Source of the DNA: Mucilaginibacter rubeus
Lineage (GTDB): Bacteria > Bacteroidota > Bacteroidia > Sphingobacteriales > Sphingobacteriaceae
Direction of reading: 5' to 3'
Assembly: GCF_014643835.1 (NCBI RefSeq)
Contig: NZ_BMKD01000004.1
Coordinates: forward strand, 434,001 to 498,000
Length of the DNA: 64,000 nucleotides
This document shows positions 16,642 to 23,829 of this stretch, piece after piece (positions within the stretch are counted from its first letter, which is position 1; each line of letters starts with the position of its first letter). Both the position numbers and the translations under genes were made by a program. The notes beneath the pieces are model-generated. The model did not search any database and was not told the DNA's origin. It worked only from the letters and a program-made list of their open reading frames with translations.

Positions 16642-17691
16642 ATGAAACATAAAAAACTCCTGCTCCCTACCCTAATATTATCTTTGAAAAACTTCAAAAA
16701 ACATCTTATCATTTGTCTGGGTATCTGCCTATTTTGCAGCACTGCTGTACAAGCTCAGTTTGGCGGTTTTGGGAAAGCCATATTGGATAAAGGAGCCGAT
16801 ATGGTATCGGGCGGCAGCCTTAATAAATTGCTGAAACAGCCGCAGGCCATTACCACCAGCTTTAATGACGTTAACAAGACAGGCTCCAAGCCACCATCGT
16901 TTATGGAAGGGCAGGTAGCCGAGCCTTTATACCTTTTGCCAAAAGCACCCGGGGGCGGTTTTAAGCTTTGCGCCGGTTTTTATGAAATGACCAGCAAAAG
17001 CTATTGTCTGCATGCTGGTACTCGTGGCCCCAGTACAGGCGATGGGTATATGCTTGCCCCGGTGCTTGGGCCCAAGCGCGATGTGGTGATACTGATATTA
17101 AAACATGCTGAAACTCATCCCGAGGTTGACCAGCATAGCATCCAGATATTATTATGGTCGATTATTGCACGCACCAGGTTTGTTGATATGGGGTCCGATA
17201 TTAAGCTTACCGCGACCAGGCTGCTATCAGCTAATGAACTGTTAATGCTGGAAGGCGGTGCGCTGGGTGTATTGCCCGCCAGTGTAATGGATAAAGCCAA
17301 AAGCCAATTGCCGCCTGCGGTTCAAAGTGTTTTTGAGGCCGAAAACAATATCCGCCGATTAGCTGCCTCTGGTAATTCATCTTACGAAGAGATGGAAAAG
17401 TATGCCATGTTAGCCGGTTTGGCTCCGGCGCCTGATCCGGCGGTACCGTCAGGCATATGGTCATTACACCCTGATGGATATTACATCCGGTTTTATCCGC
17501 ATAGCTATTCAAAAACCACTGTACAGATCTACGTGCCGAAAGAACTCCTCAGCACAAAACCCGATTTGGTTTACGACGGGCCTAATGGCATTGCCTGTCC
17601 GGCCAATGTGGGTTCGCAGCGCCTGGCTCAAACCAATGAACCGCTAAATCCTGATTATAATCAAAAATTAAAAACGATCTGTAATCAATAG
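16642..17691 (+). CDS. Secreted protein of unknown function
   Basis: I do not recognise a family. The 349-residue protein starts at the ATG at 16642 with a basic stretch and then a hydrophobic export signal (HLIICLGICLFCSTAVQAQ, cleavage near residue 39). The signal is longer than usual and may be preceded by a cytoplasmic tail, so a later start is possible. The mature part has FGGFGKAILDKGADMVSGGS, four Cys in pairs (KLCAGF, SYCLHAG, TICNQ, GIACPAN), and a helical middle (SIQILLWSIIARTRFVD, MEKYAMLAGLAPAPD). A final Cys near the C-terminus suggests a disulfide-stabilised periplasmic or secreted fold. It is a monocistronic unit with its own terminator. Confidence 0.6.
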   Translation: MKHKKLLLPTLILSLKNFKKHLIICLGICLFCSTAVQAQFGGFGKAILDKGADMVSGGSLNKLLKQPQAITTSFNDVNKTGSKPPSFMEGQVAEPLYLLPKAPGGGFKLCAGFYEMTSKSYCLHAGTRGPSTGDGYMLAPVLGPKRDVVILILKHAETHPEVDQHSIQILLWSIIARTRFVDMGSDIKLTATRLLSANELLMLEGGALGVLPASVMDKAKSQLPPAVQSVFEAENNIRRLAASGNSSYEEMEKYAMLAGLAPAPDPAVPSGIWSLHPDGYYIRFYPHSYSKTTVQIYVPKELLSTKPDLVYDGPNGIACPANVGSQRLAQTNEPLNPDYNQKLKTICNQ

Positions 17692-17711
17692 ATAGCGGAA
17701 AGGTTAAAGGG

Positions 17712-17750
17712 AAAAGGCGAAAGGTTTTGTCACTTTTCGCCTTTTTTTTG
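17712..17750 (+). terminator. Terminator after the unknown secreted protein
   Basis: AAAAGGCGAAA pairs with TTTCGCCTTTT and runs into a T8 tract. The convergent msrA gene ends about 115 bp downstream. Confidence 0.85.
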
Positions 17751-17864
17751 CTGGTGACCAATGCTTTATTCTTAAACAAACAGGCGGATGAAAAGACTTC
17801 CCTAATGGTTACCCGCAATAACGTGGTGTAGAGACAACAGAACAGTCAAATACAACATTTACAC

Positions 17865-18533
17865 TTAATTCATATCTTTATGCTGAAACTCGGGTTTCAA
17901 CAAGCTATTCATGGCCTTACGCAGCTTTATTACTTTAGGTACTGAAACATGGCTGATATACGGGCTATTCATATGCTGCCTGTAATATCCCTGGTGATAA
18001 TTTTCGGCAGGATATAATACCTTAAACGGAACAACCTGTGTAACAATAGGGCTGCTGTAATGATGTGTAGCGTTAACTTTAGCTATTACGCTTTCCAAAG
18101 TTTTCTTTTCTTCAGGTGTCCGGTAAAATGCTACCGAGCGGTAATCGTCGCCTACATCAGGGCCCTGCCTGTCTACAGTGGTTGGGTCGTGTGCATAAAA
18201 GAAAGCTTCGGCTAAAGCAGCGTAACTTATTTCGGCCGGGTTATAGTAAACCTGTACAGATTCGGCATGACCGGTATTTTTACCGCAAACATCCTCGTAC
18301 GATGGATTTTTAGTTGTGCCGCCGGCATACCCGGCTACTACTTTATTAACACCCTTCAATTCATACAAACCTTCCGAAAGGCTCCAGAAACAACCACCGG
18401 CAAAAGTGGCAACCTTTTCGCCCGCCTTTGGGGCAGGCAGGCTTGCAAAACCGTTTCCGCCGGTCTGCGCATCGGCACAGCCAAACAATATCAGCAGGCC
18501 AAGCAGGCATATATTTAACTTTTTTGTTAACAT
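17865..18533 (-). CDS. msrA: Peptide-methionine (S)-S-oxide reductase, lipoprotein form
   Basis: This 222-residue MsrA has a lipoprotein signal (lipobox LFGC, C19), placing it in the envelope rather than the cytoplasm. The catalytic motif is GGCFWSLSEG with nucleophile C48, where many MsrA have GCFWxxE. AGYAGG, YEDVCGKNTGHAESVQV and YHQGYYRQHM are also present. It reduces S-epimers of methionine sulfoxide in exported proteins. It is the second gene of a msrB-msrA operon with a 25-bp gap. That operon appears to be driven by the ECF sigma factor encoded divergently. Confidence 0.95.
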   Translation of the reverse strand: MLTKKLNICLLGLLILFGCADAQTGGNGFASLPAPKAGEKVATFAGGCFWSLSEGLYELKGVNKVVAGYAGGTTKNPSYEDVCGKNTGHAESVQVYYNPAEISYAALAEAFFYAHDPTTVDRQGPDVGDDYRSVAFYRTPEEKKTLESVIAKVNATHHYSSPIVTQVVPFKVLYPAENYHQGYYRQHMNSPYISHVSVPKVIKLRKAMNSLLKPEFQHKDMN

Positions 18534-18558
18534 GATATTTTTAATTTAAATAGTTTAA

Positions 18559-19053
18559 TTATTTAGCCGGAATAAACTTAAAAGCATATGAGTCCATGCA
18601 ATAGCGCTTGCCCGTAGGTGCAGGCCCATCATTAAAAACATGGCCGAGATGCAAACCGGTGCTGGCTTCAACTACCTCTTCGCGCACCATCCCATATGAT
18701 GTATCCTTAACAATTTTGATCGCATTTGGATCTATAGGTTTAAAGAAACTCGGCCAGCCTGTACCCGATTCAAACTTGGCATCCGAACTAAATAACGGTT
18801 TGCCGGTAGCCGCGCTCACATATGTTCCTTTTTCATGATTGTTCCAATAAGGATTGTGAAAGGGCTGTTCCGTCCCCCTATTTACCAATATCTCATACGC
18901 CTCGGGCGTTAATACCTGTTTCCAATAGCTGGCCGGCTTAGCCTGCGGATATGTTTTAGTGTCAACAGTTTTATCGGCATGCGGAGTGCTTTGACTGCAC
19001 GCGTTAAGGGCCAATAATATCAATGGGATAATAAACAGATTTATCTTTTTCAT
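18559..19053 (-). CDS. msrB: Peptide-methionine (R)-S-oxide reductase, lipoprotein, zinc-free form
   Basis: This 164-residue MsrB has a lipoprotein signal (LNAC, C19) and the catalytic RYCMDS with C152. GTGWPSFFKP and LHLGHVFNDGPAPTG are conserved. Both CxxC zinc pairs of many MsrB proteins are missing: GTYVSAATGKPLF and EVVEASTGLHLGH have Ser, Thr, Glu and Gly-type residues instead. It reduces R-epimers of methionine sulfoxide in envelope proteins and complements MsrA. The ECF-type -10 box ends only five bases before the ATG, so the transcript may start at or next to the start codon. Confidence 0.95.
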   Translation of the reverse strand: MKKINLFIIPLILLALNACSQSTPHADKTVDTKTYPQAKPASYWKQVLTPEAYEILVNRGTEQPFHNPYWNNHEKGTYVSAATGKPLFSSDAKFESGTGWPSFFKPIDPNAIKIVKDTSYGMVREEVVEASTGLHLGHVFNDGPAPTGKRYCMDSYAFKFIPAK

Positions 19054-19058
19054 GCCCT

Positions 19059-19089
19059 TTAGTCGTAGAAAAACAGAAAACCTTACAGG
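19059..19089 (-). promoter_or_regulatory. ECF sigma promoter of msrBA
   Basis: On the minus strand, CCTGTAAGGTT (19079-19089) is followed by a 13-base spacer and CGACTAA (19059-19065). The same boxes with the same spacing occur in the opposite direction before the sigma gene (19215-19245). That two-way match is strong evidence for one sigma factor reading both. Confidence 0.75.
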
Positions 19090-19214
19090 GGAACTAACGC
19101 ATTTCTGTCATTTTATTGTCTGAAATTGATCGGGTCTGCATTGATCTGGAATTAAAGAATTACTTGAATTCTGATCGTATTATGCTGTTTCCGTTTCAGA
19201 AAAAAAATAAAAAT

Positions 19215-19245
19215 CCTGTAAGGTTACCTTCTTCTTGCCGACTAA
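19215..19245 (+). promoter_or_regulatory. Autoregulatory promoter of the ECF sigma gene
   Basis: CCTGTAAGGTT at 19215-19225, 13 bases, then CGACTAA at 19239-19245. It matches the msrBA promoter in all 18 box positions. The leader to the sigma ATG would be about 70 bases and includes a 13-codon open frame. Confidence 0.75.
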
Positions 19246-19275
19246 CGCTCAAATTAAAAACAACAGGAAGATAGC

Positions 19276-19317
19276 ATGAACGATAAACTTTTACTCAAAC
19301 CATTACCGCCACATTGA
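19276..19317 (+). CDS. Possible 13-residue leader peptide upstream of the ECF sigma gene
   Basis: An ATG with an AGGAAG sequence 5 bases upstream opens a frame for MNDKLLLKPLPPH. It stops 3 bases before the sigma ATG. A purine-rich ribosome site is uncommon in this genome, and the tight spacing would allow coupling of translation. The proline-rich end could slow ribosomes. It may equally be a chance frame. Confidence 0.3.
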   Translation: MNDKLLLKPLPPH

Positions 19318-19320
19318 TTT

Positions 19321-19917
19321 ATGCAAAGCCAAAACAGCAACTACACCAGTCTTGATGACATTACCGATCCGCGTGCCTGGGTAGCGCAGCATGCCGACTA
19401 TCTTTATAAATATGCCCTTACCCGCATCAACGACGAAGAATTAGTCCGCGATCTTGTACAGGAAACTTTTTTGACCGCTCTCGAGCGCTTGCAAAAATTT
19501 GAGGGCAAAAGCACCGAACATGCATGGCTTACTGCAATACTGAAAAACAAGATTGTTGATGTTTACCGCAAAAAAGCATCCTCTTTTGTTAAAGAACCTG
19601 CGGTAACATTCGCCGAATATGAAACAGACGATTTTTTTGAACCTGATGCCCATAACTGGAAACCAGATCACCGCCCCGCAGAATTTGGTATGGAGCAAAC
19701 CGACCACCTTGAAAGCAAAGAATTTGAGCTGATACTGCAACGATGTTTAAAAAAAATGCCATCGCTCTGGTTCTCGGTTTTTACGATGAAACACCTCGAT
19801 GATGAGCCCGCCGATACCATCTGCAACCACCTTAGAATATCACCTTCCAACTTTTGGGTAATTATTCACCGCGCTAAATTAAGCCTGAGAGAGTGCCTTC
19901 AAAAAAATTGGATTTAA
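19321..19917 (+). CDS. ECF-type RNA polymerase sigma factor
   Basis: This 198-residue protein has sigma region 2 (~25-90, RDLVQETFLTALERLQKFEG and AWLTAILKNKIVDVYRKK). Region 4 (~140-195) has SLWFSVFTMKHLDDEPADTI and the HTH LRISPSNFWVIIHRAKLSLR. The linker of about 45 residues is rich in acidic and aromatic residues. A small zinc anti-sigma gene follows after 11 bp. The promoter before it is also found before the divergent msrBA operon, so it probably directs repair of oxidised envelope proteins. The ATG at 19321 is the only plausible start because a TGA lies just upstream. Confidence 0.93.
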   Translation: MQSQNSNYTSLDDITDPRAWVAQHADYLYKYALTRINDEELVRDLVQETFLTALERLQKFEGKSTEHAWLTAILKNKIVDVYRKKASSFVKEPAVTFAEYETDDFFEPDAHNWKPDHRPAEFGMEQTDHLESKEFELILQRCLKKMPSLWFSVFTMKHLDDEPADTICNHLRISPSNFWVIIHRAKLSLRECLQKNWI

Positions 19918-19928
19918 ACTAATAGAAT

Positions 19929-20201
19929 ATGGACGAATTAACCAAAATAGCCTACAACTGCAAAAAGGCTACTTACCTGATCGAGAAGCAGCATATAGGA
20001 GAGATCACCCTGCGCGAAAAACTGGAATTAAAGATCCACCTGGCAGGGTGCCGCGTTTGCAGGATATTTCAGCAACAAAGTACCGCCATTAATCGCATGA
20101 TCAAAAACATGTTCCATCAGTCTGTTGCCGGAAACATCAAGCTTGATGACAAATTTAAAGATGAATTGCAACACATGATAGATGAACAACTGGAAAAGTA
20201 A
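19929..20201 (+). CDS. Soluble zinc-binding anti-sigma factor (ZAS type)
   Basis: This 90-residue protein has no membrane segment. It shows C11 followed by H37-x3-C41-x2-C44 (HLAGCRVC), the pattern of zinc anti-sigma domains such as RsrA and ChrR. In those families oxidation of the Cys pair releases zinc and the sigma factor. Here the pair sits beside methionine sulfoxide reductases, so a redox-switch role fits well. It follows the sigma gene by 11 bp and is presumably cotranscribed and translated with it. The C-terminal helix (KFKDELQHMIDEQLEK) is not assigned. Confidence 0.82.
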   Translation: MDELTKIAYNCKKATYLIEKQHIGEITLREKLELKIHLAGCRVCRIFQQQSTAINRMIKNMFHQSVAGNIKLDDKFKDELQHMIDEQLEK

Positions 20202-20290
20202 AACCTATAGATAAAAACTATACTTCAAAACCCGCGATATAGCAAAATCTCAAAAGCAGGCATGAACGATAAGAGTCCGCTTCTCACCTG

Positions 20291-20659
20291 CTATGCCTCA
20301 GGCAATATCAATCGCTTTTTGATCACCCGCCTCAGGTGTTCGCTGTGAGTATCGCCCCACTGGCCGAGCTCATTAATGATGGGCATTATTGATTTCCCTA
20401 AATCTGTTAAATAATATTCTACTTTAGGCGGCTGCTGATTATATACTGTTTTGGCCACCAGTTCGTCATCCTCTAATTGATTTAGCTGGATATTCAACAC
20501 CCGGCGGGATGCTTCCGGGATATTTTTTTGTAATTGCCCCGGCCTGCTGATTCCCTGCGATATGTAATACAACAAATGGATCTTCCATTTGCCAAATACC
20601 ACCTCACGTATCAGGTCAAGCCCGCATTCTTCCTGTATAGGTAATTTCCTTTCATACAT
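20291..20659 (-). CDS. HxlR-family transcriptional regulator
   Basis: This 122-residue winged-helix protein has the HxlR pattern: a short Cys-containing N-terminus (QEECGLDLIREVVFGKWKI), the HTH GQLQKNIPEASRRVLNIQLN, and the wing VYNQQPPKVEYYLTDLG. HxlR proteins are often aldehyde or redox sensors. It is divergent from an SDR gene with a 146-bp spacer and likely controls that gene. Confidence 0.93.
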   Translation of the reverse strand: MYERKLPIQEECGLDLIREVVFGKWKIHLLYYISQGISRPGQLQKNIPEASRRVLNIQLNQLEDDELVAKTVYNQQPPKVEYYLTDLGKSIMPIINELGQWGDTHSEHLRRVIKKRLILPEA

Positions 20660-20805
20660 AATAATTCCGTTTTGGTATTATTTAAACTGCCAATTTCGGC
20701 GGCTACAGGGATAAATTTATCCGTATTGAATCATTTTTCCGTACTTGACCCGGCTACGATACATCCTGAACTTTGTGCGGTCAAATAAACAAAAAAGAGA
20801 GTAAA

Positions 20806-21606
20806 ATGATTGCAAAGGTAAATTTCAATATCGATCCAAATGAATTTAATGGTAAAAAGATCCTGGTTACAGCCGGAACAAAAGGTGCAGGCAAAGCCAT
20901 TTTTGAGCGCTTGCTTAAAGGTGGCGCCAATATCGTAACTACGGCCCGTGTGCAGCCAACGGATATTACCTCCCAACACTTTATCCAGGCCGACCTGAGC
21001 ACAAAAACCGGTACTGATAAAGTGATCAGCGAAACCCTTAAGCGTTTAGGCGGTATCGACATCCTGATCAACAACCTTGGAGGCTCTGAATCGCCGGCAG
21101 GCGGAGTTATGGTGCTAAGTGATGAAGACTGGGAAGCAGCCCTGCAAACCAATTTATTAGCGGCTGTTAGGTTAGACAGAGGATTGCTGCCAACCATGCT
21201 TAATCAAAAACAAGGGGTGATAGTGCACATTTCGTCCATACAACGTAAAATGCCGCTTTTCGAGGCAACATTACCATACGCAGCAGCAAAAGCAGCCCTG
21301 AGTAATTATAGCAAAGGCATTTCAAAGGAGCTTGCACCAAGAGGTGTGCGGGTTAATTCGGTAGCGCCAGGTTTTATCAATACCGGCGGGGCACAGGGTA
21401 TGATTGACAACCTGGCCTCACAAAACGGCGGTGACAAAGAAGCAGCACTAAAAACCATTATGGATTCGTTAGGGGGCATCCCCATGGGCCGCCCGGCAGA
21501 GCCTGAAGAAGTTGCCGAACTGGTAGCCTTCCTGGTATCAGACCGTGCTGCTTATTTAAACGGAAGCGAATTTACTATAGATGGAGGCACTATCCCTGTT
21601 GTATAA
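20806..21606 (+). CDS. Short-chain dehydrogenase/reductase
   Basis: This 266-residue SDR has the NAD(P) motif TAGTKGAGKAIFERL (with TKGAG in place of GxxxGxG spacing), INNLGGSES (NNxG), the catalytic Ser in VHISSIQRK, YAAAKAAL (Tyr-x3-Lys) and the closing YLNGSEFTIDGGTIPVV. It reduces or oxidises an unknown carbonyl or alcohol. I start it at the ATG at 20806, preceded by AAAGAGAG; a GTG 33 bases upstream is in frame but less likely. It is divergent from HxlR and ends at a clear terminator. Confidence 0.93.
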   Translation: MIAKVNFNIDPNEFNGKKILVTAGTKGAGKAIFERLLKGGANIVTTARVQPTDITSQHFIQADLSTKTGTDKVISETLKRLGGIDILINNLGGSESPAGGVMVLSDEDWEAALQTNLLAAVRLDRGLLPTMLNQKQGVIVHISSIQRKMPLFEATLPYAAAKAALSNYSKGISKELAPRGVRVNSVAPGFINTGGAQGMIDNLASQNGGDKEAALKTIMDSLGGIPMGRPAEPEEVAELVAFLVSDRAAYLNGSEFTIDGGTIPVV

Positions 21607-21623
21607 TCCATTAACTTATTTAC

Positions 21624-21655
21624 AATAGCGGATAATTTTTATCCGCTATTTTTTT
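21624..21655 (+). terminator. Terminator after the SDR gene
   Basis: AATAGCGGATA pairs with TATCCGCTATT (11 bp, 5-base loop) and runs into a T-tract. Confidence 0.88.
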
Positions 21656-21807
21656 ACAATTGAAACCCCTATCCCTTGCATACTAAAACCTAAGCTCAAA
21701 CGTATTTATGCTAATCACACCGGGGTTAAAATTTTTAATCCAAAGTAGCGTAATGCCTGCTGGTTACGTAAAGTTAAAATATCAGTTTACTACCAATATT
21801 TTATTTT

Positions 21808-22524
21808 ATGAAAACAGTTCAGCAAAAATTAACAAGGCGGGCAGGCATTATCGGGATGGTGTGTTTGCTGGCAACAACACTCAGCTCGTGTTTAAAAGAT
21901 CACAACAACTACGTTCAGCCGCCGGTGGCACTTGTTTCGGTCATCAATGCCTCACCCGATTCTGATCCGGTTGATTTTTATCTTGAGCCCAACAGGGCCA
22001 ATAATTTCCCAATTCGTTACGGTCATGGTATAGATTATATTAATGCCTACCCAGGTAAAAGAACAGCAACCTTTTATGTTTCGGGCACAAAGCAAAAAGT
22101 TGCAGACGATACCATCACCCTCGTAGCTAAAAAACTTTACTCGGTATACCTTGCCAACACAGCAGGTAAACGCGATGTAATTTTTGTTGCCGATTCTATT
22201 ATTCAGCCGGCCGCCGGGATGGCCAGTATCCGTTTGGCAAACCTCAGCGCCGATGCCGGTACGGTTGACCTGGTTACTTCAAAAGATTCGGTTCTGGCAT
22301 CAAACAAAGCATACAAGCAGGTATCTGATTTTGTGACTATTAAAGGCAATGTTACCTACACGCTTAACATTCGTCAAAAAGGCACTACTACGGTATTAGC
22401 CAGCCTTACTAACGTTAACCTTCGGGCGGGTTCTGTATATACCGTGTGGCTGCAGGGTATTAAAGCAGCAACCGACGATAAAAAACTAAGTGCAGATATT
22501 CAAACCAACGTTTACTATTATTAA
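21808..22524 (+). CDS. DUF4397-domain lipoprotein
   Basis: This 238-residue protein has a lipoprotein signal (TTLSSC, Cys near residue 29) and then a DUF4397-type beta domain. The opening is LVSVINASPDSDPVDFYLE, followed by a second repeat-like ASIRLANLSADAGTVDLV and a closing YTVWLQGIKAATDDKK. These domains resemble Ig-like folds found on surface lipoproteins of Bacteroidota; no function is known. The gene stands alone and ends with its own terminator. Confidence 0.88.
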   Translation: MKTVQQKLTRRAGIIGMVCLLATTLSSCLKDHNNYVQPPVALVSVINASPDSDPVDFYLEPNRANNFPIRYGHGIDYINAYPGKRTATFYVSGTKQKVADDTITLVAKKLYSVYLANTAGKRDVIFVADSIIQPAAGMASIRLANLSADAGTVDLVTSKDSVLASNKAYKQVSDFVTIKGNVTYTLNIRQKGTTTVLASLTNVNLRAGSVYTVWLQGIKAATDDKKLSADIQTNVYYY

Positions 22525-22548
22525 ATAACCTATACCTGTGTTGTAAGG

Positions 22549-22576
22549 CCCGGCCATTGTGCCGGGTTTTATTTTT
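22549..22576 (+). terminator. Terminator after the DUF4397 gene
   Basis: CCCGGC pairs with GCCGGG across a 6-base loop and is followed by TTTTATTTTTT. Confidence 0.75.
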
Positions 22577-22694
22577 TGTAGATCAACCTACAGGTTAACA
22601 ATTTCATAATATAAACTTCGCCATATTTAAACCTTACCATTATACATTTAACCCGGTTAATGTTTTTTTGATAAACCTCAAATTTCCGGAAAAG

Positions 22695-23486
22695 ATGGAT
22701 GAGCGTGTAGTGATCATTGTGCCGGCCCGCATGGCATCAAGTCGTTTATATGGCAAAGTAATGCTGCCTATATTGGGTAAAAGTTTACTGGCCCGCATGG
22801 TTGAGCGGTTGGATATGATCCAGCACCAGGCCAGCATTGTCATTGCCACCTCGGAAGGTGCCGGAGATGATGTTATAGCAAGAGAGGCCGAAAACCTTAA
22901 CATTCCCTGCTATCGCGGCAGCCTTGGCAACTTGTTGGACAGGCATTACCAGGCGGCCAAATTTTTCAACGCCGATGTAGTGGTAAAAATCCCTTCCGAC
23001 TGCCCGCTGATCGATCCGCGGATCATTGATAACGTGCTTGAATATTTTTTCAGCAACAGGCAAAAGTTTGATTATGTAAGCAACCTGTACCCGGCCACTT
23101 ATCCCGATGGCAACGACGTAGAAGTGATGACCCTGGCCTGCCTCAAACAAGCCTGGGAAAATGCCGGTCGCCCTCATGATCTGGAGCATACCTCGCCCTA
23201 CATCTATGAAAATCCGCTTATTTTTAACATCGGCAACGTAACCTGGGAAACCGGCCTGGATTATTCTATGTCGCATCGTTTTGCGCTTGATCACCCCGAG
23301 GATTTTTATTTCATCGAGCGTGTATTTAAAGAGCTGTACCCGGTTTGTAACCGTTTTTCATGCCAGGATATCCTTAACCTGCTGAAACTAAAACCCGAGA
23401 TCTACGAAATAAACGCCCGCTATAACAGCACCAACTGGTACAACAAACACCTGAGCGAAGTAAAGCCCGAGTTTGCGATGGCTTGA
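22695..23486 (+). CDS. SpsF-like cytidylyltransferase-family nucleotidyltransferase
   Basis: This 263-residue protein has the nucleotide-binding opening IVPARMASSRLYGKVMLPI (the PARxxSxRxxxK motif of CMP-sugar synthetases). IVIATSEGAGDDVIA and the metal-binding KIPSDCPLIDPRIID follow. It resembles SpsF, a member of the CMP-KDO synthetase superfamily acting in surface polysaccharide synthesis, and would activate an unusual acidic or modified sugar. No glycosyltransferase or sugar-modifying partner is beside it, which is unusual for this family. The ATG at 22695 is preferred over a TTG at 22668. Confidence 0.85.
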   Translation: MDERVVIIVPARMASSRLYGKVMLPILGKSLLARMVERLDMIQHQASIVIATSEGAGDDVIAREAENLNIPCYRGSLGNLLDRHYQAAKFFNADVVVKIPSDCPLIDPRIIDNVLEYFFSNRQKFDYVSNLYPATYPDGNDVEVMTLACLKQAWENAGRPHDLEHTSPYIYENPLIFNIGNVTWETGLDYSMSHRFALDHPEDFYFIERVFKELYPVCNRFSCQDILNLLKLKPEIYEINARYNSTNWYNKHLSEVKPEFAMA

Positions 23487-23829
23487 GGGTAGAGATTAGA
23501 GGCTGGTGATTGGAGATTAGCAGAAGTCCGTCTATCTCTCTCTTTTGGCGCAAGTGTTGTGTGGCTGCCTGTGGGATATGGCTCACTTGTGCCTAACTTC
23601 AAAAGTTTTTTTACTAATTATGGCGTTACCTTCGGCCCGGGCTATCCGCTCATACTACACAGGGCCTTAGCCACTTGGCCGGTATCCGCTTCTATCCCTA
23701 ACGCAAATTTAACATCAGATATTACCATTAGGAAACCGATATCAGGCAATCCTCAAATCAAGTATATCAAGGTACCTTATCAGCGAAATCAACGTAATCA
23801 TTTTAAAAATCAACGGTTATCTTTGCCGT
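23487..23829. other. 343-bp spacer with repeat sequences and no gene
   Basis: It holds a phrase-like stretch (AGATTAGAGGCTGGTGATTG, 23493-23512), an 84-bp repeat at 23621-23704 that recurs at 61418, and AT-rich DNA up to the dehydrogenase ATG. The open frame across it on the plus strand has repeat-derived composition and is not a gene. Confidence 0.7.
23621..23704 (+). repeat. 84-bp intergenic repeat, copy 1
   Basis: Shared anchors with 61418-61502 are CGGCCCGGGCTAT, GGCCGGTATCC and CTTCTATCCCTAAC. About three quarters of the positions agree. Both copies are on the plus strand and in gene spacers. The CCCTAACGC end resembles repeats seen in other Bacteroidota genomes. Confidence 0.7.

Noticed and set aside
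21708-21965. 85-residue plus-strand frame before the DUF4397 gene
   Set aside because: It overlaps the DUF4397 signal peptide region in another frame and lacks any motif.
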